A stretch of DNA of 32,592 bases from Gammaproteobacteria bacterium (GTDB lineage Bacteria; Pseudomonadota; Gammaproteobacteria; UBA1113), in assembly GCA_020051155.1 (NCBI GenBank), contig JAGVJK010000028.1, positions 1-32,592 of the forward strand, given 5' to 3'. Shown in pieces: positions 15,620 to 21,546 of the stretch. The notes under the pieces are model-generated. The model made no database searches. It saw only the letters and a list, made by a program, of their open reading frames with translations, and had not been told where the DNA came from. Position numbers and translations under genes: made by a program. The first letter of the stretch is position 1, and every line of letters starts with the position of its first letter.

Positions 15620-17830
15620 ATGGCGACAGATTATAGAGGGAGTTTTGCAAGATGGAGTGACGTGGAAGCTTTTGAACAAGAGCTGAATCAGGATAGTCAA
15701 AAATATGGAGGTTATTGCCAAGATATTTTTGAAGGGAAAATTTTTTGTTCTGAAGAGGTATGGCAGCAAATTACCAAGACGTGTCAAGAGTATCTTCAGT
15801 TACAGCGTAGATTTATTGACTATCGCGTACAATATGCAACCTTTCCATCTGATGTATTCGCAGAGGTTACTCGTAATAGACAACAACTCGTGATGTCACT
15901 AGAGCAATTGTTTAAAAAGCTTACTCAAGAAAAGACTGTATCGAATGCGGCAAGTGTTTTAGTTGCTCCCGATGCTGAGGCCTTAGAGGTTGATTACACG
16001 AAATTGCTTTGTGATAACTGGCATGCCACTGTCAGAGATGTGCAGAATGATGATCAAACTATCAGAATTCAAAATCTAGAATCTATTTATAGAACAGTTT
16101 ATCTTCAGAAGTTAATTGATGTTTTAAACCGAGAATTAGAACGCTTAGACACAAAGTTTGTGAATAGGTTTCTGTTTATTGAGTATGTTGAGAGACGAAT
16201 AGCCATCTTAAAAGAATATTTTGAAGTGGTTGAAGAACCGGGCCGGCCAGCTCGTATTGAAAGATTTAAAGCCGTTAGTTTGGCGACAGACAATCATCCT
16301 ATTTTTATTGGTGCAGAGGTTTTAGAACGATTAGCAGATGAGTTAGATCGAGAAAAAACCGAAGCATCTATTTTTCCTGGGCGTAAAGCCAGTGTTTTAG
16401 CGGCTAATTTTAGAAAAGTCAGTTTGGCATTTAAGAGTAGCTTGATGTTGTTTATGCTAGAGCATCTTGAGGTTTTAAAACAGAAACAACAGGCATTAAA
16501 AGATCAATGTGAAATTCTAGAAGGGCAGGTTGCTGCTTCTAAAGACACGCACGCTGAAATTAGTATTCAAGTTAAATCGCTGCAAACAGAATTGCAGCGG
16601 GCGCAAGGAATTATTGATGCATTAAGGAAAATGCATGCCAATTTAATAGAACAAAAAAAAGAAACCGCGAAGGCTTTTAATGAAGAGCGATTGGCTTTAT
16701 CACGGCAAAATGCAAGTTCACAAGAAGATCTGCGACGAGCCTTGTTGCTTCTCGAAGAGAAACAACAGGAGCTACAACAAGCTCAAGCGCGAATTCAGCA
16801 ATTGGAAACAGATCTGCATGAAGCAAATGACCGCGTCATTGAATGTGCAGATCGGTTTGCAAAGATTAGTAATCGTTTGATTGTAGATATTCGACAAGGT
16901 GGCGTTGAGATGAGACAAAAGTTGAATCAACTTCTCCAAGAAAATTGGTATATCCGCACAGTGATCGGACAGGAGAATGAAAATCTTACAAACGCACTGG
17001 AAACACAATATCAGATAACCAACAGTTTATGTGAAATGGCTTCAGCAGAAAAGATAGATGAGCATCTTGAAAAAATTCGCGCGCTTCGAGCAACCTTAGA
17101 ATTTTTAAAAAACGAATTTAATCGTGGGGTTAATAAAGTAACTCAAGTGAAAGAACAGTGTAGCACACTTGCAGATGATAGATTGCAGCATGTGATGCTT
17201 GCCATCGAAGAGGGATTACAGAAGTCGATTGTTTTAGAACAACAATTACAAGATTTGAAACTCAATGCTTTTGAACGAAGTCAAGTCGAGAGCCAGAGTT
17301 TAGAAGAAATGGGAGCATTGATTAATGTTTTTGATCAGCAACAATCAATTTTGTCCAATCAAGCGTGTGCGATAGAAACGAATGTAGCGGTACTTGGTGA
17401 ACAATTACATGAGATTAAAGAAACAGTGAGGGTTGTAAAACGACAAGTCGCTAGTTTGTCGGATCAGGTTAGTATCTGTCTGGATGTGGTTAGAGATGGA
17501 GTATTCAAGATTACGCAACGATTGAGAGTTGAAATTGGCACTGAGGATGCTATCAAGAAAGCCAATGCCATTGAACAAGCATTTACTGGGTTAAAAGCGG
17601 GCCTTAAAAAAGGTGGTTCGCAGTGCATGGATGGTGTGATCTTGGCTGCGGAAAAGAAACGGGGATTTGGCTCTTTATTTGGTTTTTTCACCTGCAAATC
17701 AACATCTCTTAAAATGTTGGAAGATGTAGTGAAAAATCATAAGCAACTGCAAGAAGAATTAAAAGCCAAAGGCGTTTCAACACCTTCGTTAGATCGCATT
17801 CAAGTTTTTTCCCCCGCGCGCATGGCATAG
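15620..17830 (+). CDS. Large coiled-coil protein of unknown function, 736 aa
   Basis: No enzyme domain is recognisable. Residues 1-270 are helical and charged, with no signal peptide. Residues about 280-410 form a long coiled coil rich in Gln, Glu and Lys (for example LEEKQQELQQAQARIQQLE). Further helical segments follow to about 650, then a Gly/Phe-containing patch (EKKRGFGSLFGFFTCKS) and a basic helical tail ending SPARMA. ATG 15620 is chosen because a perfect AAGGAG lies 7 nt upstream; eight earlier in-frame codons lack a site. It is transcribed alone, divergent from nadC. Long cytosolic-type coiled coils next to ankyrin and LRR genes suggest an effector or cytoskeletal scaffold; neither is shown. 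Confidence 0.8.
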   Translation: MATDYRGSFARWSDVEAFEQELNQDSQKYGGYCQDIFEGKIFCSEEVWQQITKTCQEYLQLQRRFIDYRVQYATFPSDVFAEVTRNRQQLVMSLEQLFKKLTQEKTVSNAASVLVAPDAEALEVDYTKLLCDNWHATVRDVQNDDQTIRIQNLESIYRTVYLQKLIDVLNRELERLDTKFVNRFLFIEYVERRIAILKEYFEVVEEPGRPARIERFKAVSLATDNHPIFIGAEVLERLADELDREKTEASIFPGRKASVLAANFRKVSLAFKSSLMLFMLEHLEVLKQKQQALKDQCEILEGQVAASKDTHAEISIQVKSLQTELQRAQGIIDALRKMHANLIEQKKETAKAFNEERLALSRQNASSQEDLRRALLLLEEKQQELQQAQARIQQLETDLHEANDRVIECADRFAKISNRLIVDIRQGGVEMRQKLNQLLQENWYIRTVIGQENENLTNALETQYQITNSLCEMASAEKIDEHLEKIRALRATLEFLKNEFNRGVNKVTQVKEQCSTLADDRLQHVMLAIEEGLQKSIVLEQQLQDLKLNAFERSQVESQSLEEMGALINVFDQQQSILSNQACAIETNVAVLGEQLHEIKETVRVVKRQVASLSDQVSICLDVVRDGVFKITQRLRVEIGTEDAIKKANAIEQAFTGLKAGLKKGGSQCMDGVILAAEKKRGFGSLFGFFTCKSTSLKMLEDVVKNHKQLQEELKAKGVSTPSLDRIQVFSPARMA

Positions 17831-17970
17831 GTCATAGAGTTTCTAACTACTAAATTGAATACCCGCTGACAACGTGTGTGAAGCTACATTCGCTAACGTA
17901 AAAGGGCTTCCCACATTTTTGTCCCCTGCAGAGCGCATGTACTGACTAGGAGTTAGGAAATAATAAAGGC

Positions 17971-18002
17971 TTAATAAAAAAAAAAAAAAGTTAACCTATA
18001 CT
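17971..18002 (+). promoter_or_regulatory. A14 tract and -10 box upstream of the small exported protein
   Basis: A run of 14 adenines (17976-17989) lies just upstream of TATACT (17997-18002). TTAATA at 17971-17976 could be a poor -35 at a 20-bp spacing, too long by about 3 bp. The 17831-18082 gap holds no gene and no clear terminator for the coiled-coil gene. Promoter use is uncertain. Confidence 0.35.
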
Positions 18003-18013
18003 GAAAATTAAGA

Positions 18014-18038
18014 CCCGCAATGATTTTTGTTTTGCGGG
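18014..18038 (+). other. Stem-loop near the 5' end of the small-protein mRNA
   Basis: CCCGCAA and TTGCGGG pair over an 11-nt loop. If transcription starts about 7 bp past the -10 at 17997-18002, this hairpin lies almost at the mRNA 5' end, a place where stems protect against decay. It has no T-tract and is 45 nt before the start codon. Confidence 0.35.
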
Positions 18039-18082
18039 GCGGCCATTGGAATGACTAAATAAATTTAAGAGGTATTAATATC

Positions 18083-18370
18083 ATGAATAAATCTAAATTA
18101 GTAGCACTCGGTGCCGGAGCTTTGGCCTGCGCACTGGTAGCTTCAAGCGCTTTAGCAGGACTCAACGCAAAACAAGCAGCCAAATGTACAGGGTTTCAAA
18201 AAAATCTCGGATACCTAGACTCTTGCAAAACACAATACTCCTATTCTAAGTACAGTTCTTGCTCTGCTTGGGTCGCTGCCGTAACCAAATGTCAAAAACC
18301 TGTAAAAAATCCAATAACCATTGTACCACGGCCAGGCCCCTGTGGTGACTCTCCCGAAAATCAATGCTAG
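18083..18370 (+). CDS. Small exported cysteine-rich protein
   Basis: The 95-residue product starts with a textbook signal peptide: basic MNKSK, a hydrophobic core (LVALGAGALACALVA) and SSALA before a likely cleavage after residue 25. The mature part of about 70 residues has six cysteines (C35, C48, C60, C70, C87, C95), an even number consistent with three disulfides in an oxidising compartment, and a Pro-rich end. AGAGG lies about 10 nt upstream of the ATG. It has its own terminator at 18402-18437. I know no family for it. Candidates are a periplasmic or secreted small protein; a Sec signal makes direct Dot/Icm export less likely. Confidence 0.75.
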   Translation: MNKSKLVALGAGALACALVASSALAGLNAKQAAKCTGFQKNLGYLDSCKTQYSYSKYSSCSAWVAAVTKCQKPVKNPITIVPRPGPCGDSPENQC

Positions 18371-18401
18371 GATTGAGAGCATCAATCAACTATACCCATT
18401 C

Positions 18402-18437
18402 CACTTAAAGATGCATTCGCATCTTTAAGTGCTCTTT
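18402..18437 (+). terminator. Terminator of the small exported protein gene
   Basis: CACTTAAAGATGC and GCATCTTTAAGTG form a perfect 13-bp stem with loop ATTC (18402-18431), followed by CTCTTTT. It begins about 30 bp after the stop codon. Confidence 0.65.
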
Positions 18438-18583
18438 TGGGATGGGGGATTCACAAGGGGGAGTAGAACTCCCCCTTGTGTGCAAGCCCGGGTTCCCCGG
18501 GCGCAGCATCTAAATAAAGGATATACCGCCTGTACGGATGCCAGAAAATCGCATCTTCATTAGCGAGCGGTATAGTTACATGG
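18438..18583. other. Hairpin-rich non-coding stretch, candidate structured RNA
   Basis: This lies in the 405-bp gap 18371-18775, where no gene is supported. It holds a perfect 12-bp stem (CACAAGGGGGAG-TAGAA loop-CTCCCCCTTGTG, 18452-18480), a GC-only 7-bp stem (GCCCGGG-TTC-CCCGGGC, 18486-18502) and a longer-range pair TATACCGC (from about 18521) with GCGGTATA (about 18567-18574). A strong terminator follows at 18584. Several stems plus a terminator resemble a small RNA or a mobile hairpin repeat, but I see no good promoter directly upstream on the plus strand. Confidence 0.35.
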
Positions 18584-18618
18584 AAAAAGGCCTTCAAAAG
18601 ATTTGAAGGCCTTTTTTT
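18584..18618. terminator. Strong intrinsic terminator, usable both ways
   Basis: AAAAAGGCCTTCAAA and TTTGAAGGCCTTTTT form a 15-bp perfect stem with loop AGA (18584-18616), with seven Ts in a row on the plus strand and five on the minus strand. It isolates the LRR-protein promoter from upstream reading. Confidence 0.8.
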
Positions 18619-18681
18619 ATATTCAGTATATACAGTGAGTTTCTTTACGTGAGACGGGTTTTCTAGGAGATTAGTTGAAAC

Positions 18682-18710
18682 TTGACACCAAGTTTTATTT
18701 AGCGTATAAG
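18682..18710 (+). promoter_or_regulatory. Strong sigma-70 promoter for the LRR-fragment gene
   Basis: A perfect TTGACA (18682-18687), a 17-bp spacer and TATAAG (18705-18710) predict transcription from about 18717, leaving a 59-nt leader before ATG 18776. Confidence 0.75.
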
Positions 18711-18775
18711 TTGACCACCCTTGTGAGGGGAGATTCATGTAAATGTGCTTTCAGATTATAGAGAGGAATTAAACT

Positions 18776-19615
18776 ATGTCATTACTACTAGATTCTTTTA
18801 AACGCTTAATCGCTCAATACAAAGAAACCGATAATGCAGAGCAAAAAAAATTGATTTTTCAAACGATGTTTTTGGAAGCGAAAAAATATTCAGAAACAAT
18901 ATTAGATTTAAGAGAAACGGCACCAGAAATTTACTCCGAAGATGAAGAAGAGAATGGCTATAATCCTGTTCGTTTTTCTTTTTTCTGTGCAGACGCGGTT
19001 ATTATTGCAGATTTTTTACAACAACATCCTGTCTTTCAAAAAATATATTTATCAGACCACTATATTGAAGAAGAGGGTGCGATGGCGTTGCTATCTGTTT
19101 TTGAAAAAAATAAAACTCTGACTTATTTTGATTTAGCTAATAATTATATTTCTCAAGGCACTTTACAACAATTTTCGAAGATATCTCTCGAAAGACAGGC
19201 CTTCTCAAAAGAGCAGCAGACTTTATCTCCGGCATCCTCTAAAGGCAGTCCCTTTTGGACTCCCCTCGGCGAAGATTCTTCGGATGTGGATGAGCTGACG
19301 ATCGATGATGCGATTCGCATGCAATATTCAGAGATAGCTAAGTGGCAGACCTATCTATCTCTTAATTTTCCTGAAGGCATCATTCGAACAGAGGATGAGC
19401 AGGCGATTGTCGACAACTACAAGCAGAGTATCCTCCAGCAGGAAGCAAGAATACCAACATTAAATAAAATAAGAACAGGTGAACCTGTAACACAAGCAGA
19501 GTTAGATCATTTAACAAAAATGCCGATCTTTGAAAAATTTAGCAGTTATCCTGTTAAGGAAGAAACACTTGCGCAGGCATCAACAGAGCCGAGCACAAGT
19601 GGGCTTGTCTTATAA
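18776..19615 (+). CDS. Leucine-rich-repeat fragment protein, candidate effector
   Basis: The 279-residue product is soluble and acidic. Residues about 72-137 hold one and a half to two leucine-rich repeats of the ribonuclease-inhibitor type: IADFLQQHPVFQKIYLSDHYI, then EEEGAMALLSVFEKNKTL and TYFDLANNYISQGTLQQF, matching LxLxxNxIxxxG spacing. The N-terminal 70 residues are helical with an acidic run (SEDEEEN); the C-terminal half is charged and helical and ends in a Ser/Thr-rich tail, TEPSTSGLVL. AGAGGAA lies about 8 nt before the ATG. It has its own promoter and is followed by a 36-bp palindrome. RI-type LRRs are common in effectors of intracellular bacteria; function is unknown. Confidence 0.75.
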   Translation: MSLLLDSFKRLIAQYKETDNAEQKKLIFQTMFLEAKKYSETILDLRETAPEIYSEDEEENGYNPVRFSFFCADAVIIADFLQQHPVFQKIYLSDHYIEEEGAMALLSVFEKNKTLTYFDLANNYISQGTLQQFSKISLERQAFSKEQQTLSPASSKGSPFWTPLGEDSSDVDELTIDDAIRMQYSEIAKWQTYLSLNFPEGIIRTEDEQAIVDNYKQSILQQEARIPTLNKIRTGEPVTQAELDHLTKMPIFEKFSSYPVKEETLAQASTEPSTSGLVL

Positions 19616-19629
19616 CGTTGAGCTATACT

Positions 19630-19665
19630 GCTCGTACCTCAAGATGCGCATCTTGAGGTACGAGC
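19630..19665. repeat. 36-bp perfect palindrome after the LRR-fragment gene
   Basis: GCTCGTACCTCAAGATGC is followed immediately by its exact reverse complement, 18 bp per arm. It starts 14 bp after the stop codon, where a terminator is expected, but no T-tract follows (GATATATAAATTT). Its centre AAGATGC/GCATCTT is the same as the tip of the terminator at 18402-18431. It may stabilise the mRNA 3' end or act as a weak terminator. Confidence 0.6.
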
Positions 19666-19716
19666 GATATATAAATTTGTAACAGTTCACCATAGTATTT
19701 TTTAACGAGAGTACGT

Positions 19717-19722
19717 TATACT
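19717..19722 (+). promoter_or_regulatory. Candidate -10 box for the MFS gene
   Basis: TATACT lies 33 bp before the MFS start codon. No good -35 is present. TTAAC ends exactly 10 bp upstream, the same distance as the TTAAT half-site in front of the two large ankyrin genes, but the partner half-site is poor. Confidence 0.35.
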
Positions 19723-19754
19723 GGCGCCTCATATCACTATGAAGGATTCGCAAT

Positions 19755-20978
19755 ATGACAACTTCCATTCAATTACCTGAAAAACACAAACAATTGATTA
19801 TCTGGACGTTATTATGCATTATGCCTTTAATCGGTATGGCTGTGGATTTAATTTCTCCCTCATTGCCGGCAATCGCAACGGGGTTACTTATCCCCGTGAG
19901 TACGGCAAAAAATGTCATTGCAGTTTATCTCTTCGGATATGCACTAGGCAATTTTTTTACCGGATTTTTAACAGATGCCTGGGGTCGACAACGACTGATC
20001 CGTATAGGGCTATTTGTTTTTGTTATGGTAAGTTTACTTCCAGTCTTTTTTGCAAATATCACAATTCTATTGTTAGCTCGCTTTTTACAAGGGATCAGTC
20101 TGGGCGCTGTGGCAGTATTATTAAGATCTATTTTTGCAGATATATTCCCTTCCGAAAAATTAGTACGTATGGGTACACTAACAGGTACCATGTGGGGACT
20201 TGGTCCTATCATTGGTCCTATTATCGGCGGATACTTACAATTTTATATTGGTTGGCAAGCAGGGTTTTGTTTTTTTGCTGTGGCAGCTGCATGTGCATTT
20301 ATCGCTGTTTATCGCTGGATTCCTGAGACACATACCAACCATCATCCGTTGCGACTTAGCACGATTACACACAATTTAATGGCAGTTTTGCGTGATCAAA
20401 AATTTATGTCAATGACATTACTGATGGGCTTAGTGTATTCACTCATTATTACTTTCAATACAGCAGGACCATTTCTGATTCAAACAAAATTTAATTACTC
20501 ACCTATTTTTTTTGGTCATCTTGCCTTTTATCTGGGTCTTGCTTTTTTAGTCACGACGTTTATTTGTCGCTACTTACTTAAAAAATATACTGTATCTCGT
20601 TTGTTTTTCATCACGATTCATTTATTTTTTACCTGTGCACTTTTAGCGGTGATTGCAAGTTATTTCTTTAGAGATAGTATTTCTTTGGTGGTGATCACTA
20701 GTTTGTTGATGTTTTCTGCAAGTGGTTTTATCTTCCCCTTATCCATGGGCGTTGGTTTATCCATGTTTCGTCAGATTGCCGGCACTGCAACAGCAACGAT
20801 GTTTTTAATCAATATTCTTATTACTAGCCTTACCGCTTTCCTCGTAAGTTTTGTGACTATCCAAAATGCAATCCCTTTGATGTGGCTGTATTTCCTATTA
20901 TTTTCTGTCGTTGTGATTGTCTATTGGATGATGATATCACCTTCGAACTCAACGAACGTTGAGAAACAGGCCACTTAA
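19755..20978 (+). CDS. MFS transporter, Bcr/CflA-like drug efflux family
   Basis: The 407-residue protein has twelve predicted membrane helices and belongs to the DHA1 group of proton-coupled exporters. TM1 carries D31 in VDLISPSLPAI, like the TDMYLPALP of Bcr/CflA. Motif A is GFLTDAWGRQR at 70-80, and the TM5 motif reads GLGPIIGPIIGGYL. AAGGA lies about 8 nt before the ATG. A short ankyrin gene follows with no terminator between, so they may be co-transcribed. A decayed partial copy is found at 26065-26226 in front of the second large ankyrin gene. Substrate is unknown; it could export a drug, siderophore or metabolite. Confidence 0.92.
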   Translation: MTTSIQLPEKHKQLIIWTLLCIMPLIGMAVDLISPSLPAIATGLLIPVSTAKNVIAVYLFGYALGNFFTGFLTDAWGRQRLIRIGLFVFVMVSLLPVFFANITILLLARFLQGISLGAVAVLLRSIFADIFPSEKLVRMGTLTGTMWGLGPIIGPIIGGYLQFYIGWQAGFCFFAVAAACAFIAVYRWIPETHTNHHPLRLSTITHNLMAVLRDQKFMSMTLLMGLVYSLIITFNTAGPFLIQTKFNYSPIFFGHLAFYLGLAFLVTTFICRYLLKKYTVSRLFFITIHLFFTCALLAVIASYFFRDSISLVVITSLLMFSASGFIFPLSMGVGLSMFRQIAGTATATMFLINILITSLTAFLVSFVTIQNAIPLMWLYFLLFSVVVIVYWMMISPSNSTNVEKQAT

Positions 20979-21003
20979 CATTAAGCTTTTAGCAATTTGT
21001 TGG

Positions 21004-21375
21004 ATGCTAATACGACCCAATCGGAAGAATGCCATAACCGGCTTAACACCTCTGCATATGAGCGCACTCCACGGCCATATAGAGACCACACAGCTATTAC
21101 TTTCCCGCGGAGCAAATCCAACATTAATAGCGCTCAGAGCACCAAACAGTCGAGACTTAAGGAAAACCCCTCGAGAGCTGGTAGATGCTGGGAACGAAAA
21201 TTTGATAAAAATTTTACGCCTTGCTGAGTTTCGTTATGAGACTTCCGCTTTAATAACTGGCACCTCATCTTCAACATTTTCATTAATACCATCAATAAAA
21301 GAAGAACCAGAAATTCCTGGAGCTTCTTCTTCCTGCTCATCTCACGAGTCCTCATCAAAAAGACCTCGTAGATAA
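21004..21375 (+). CDS. Short ankyrin-repeat protein, possibly a 5'-truncated gene
   Basis: About two ankyrin repeats are visible: GLTPLHMSALHGHIETTQLL-LSRGANP and a degenerate one with RKTPRELVDAGNENLIKIL. A Ser- and Glu-rich tail follows (IKEEPEIPGASSSCSS and SSSKRPRR). ATG 21004 is the only in-frame ATG before the repeats and has no ribosome-binding site. A TTG at 20959 would overlap the MFS end by 20 bp and also lacks one. No N-terminal domain like that of the large ankyrin genes is present. It may be translated by coupling to the MFS gene or be the surviving 3' part of a longer gene. A terminator follows. Confidence 0.55.
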   Translation: MLIRPNRKNAITGLTPLHMSALHGHIETTQLLLSRGANPTLIALRAPNSRDLRKTPRELVDAGNENLIKILRLAEFRYETSALITGTSSSTFSLIPSIKEEPEIPGASSSCSSHESSSKRPRR

Positions 21376-21389
21376 TTTTCATAGGAATG

Positions 21390-21435
21390 CCACATGCAGC
21401 ATGAGAGATCATTGCTGCATGTGGGACTCATTTTT
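21390..21435 (+). terminator. Terminator after the MFS/short-ankyrin pair
   Basis: CCACATGCAGCA and TGCTGCATGTGG make a perfect 12-bp stem with an 11-nt loop (21390-21424), followed within 6 nt by TTTTT. Confidence 0.7.
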
Positions 21436-21471
21436 GTCTCCTCTAGTTGCCATTAAAAATTATTAACGCAC

Positions 21472-21503
21472 CTAAGAATTTCTTAATAAAAAGCTGTTAC
21501 AAT
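21472..21503 (+). promoter_or_regulatory. PmrA-box-like direct repeat and -10 of ANK1
   Basis: CTAAG (21472-21476), 6 bp (AATTTC), TTAAT (21483-21487), 10 bp, then TACAAT (21498-21503). The half-sites are 11 bp apart, one helical turn, replacing a -35 box as in promoters driven by OmpR-type response regulators. The pattern is close to the PmrA motif described for Legionella effector genes (TTAAT repeated with a 6-bp spacer). The same arrangement precedes ANK2. Binding by PmrA is inference. Confidence 0.55.
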
Positions 21504-21546
21504 CGCTGGCTTATTAAATATATTCAACAGGTTATGAGGTTAATAA

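Noticed and set aside
18451..18738. 95-residue minus-strand reading frame in the hairpin-rich gap
   Set aside because: It reads through three hairpins and a strong terminator, covers the LRR-gene promoter and has no convincing start signal.
21134..21412. 92-residue minus-strand frame opposite the short ankyrin gene
   Set aside because: It is the antisense of a Ser-rich coding region, starts inside the terminator hairpin and has no ribosome-binding site.
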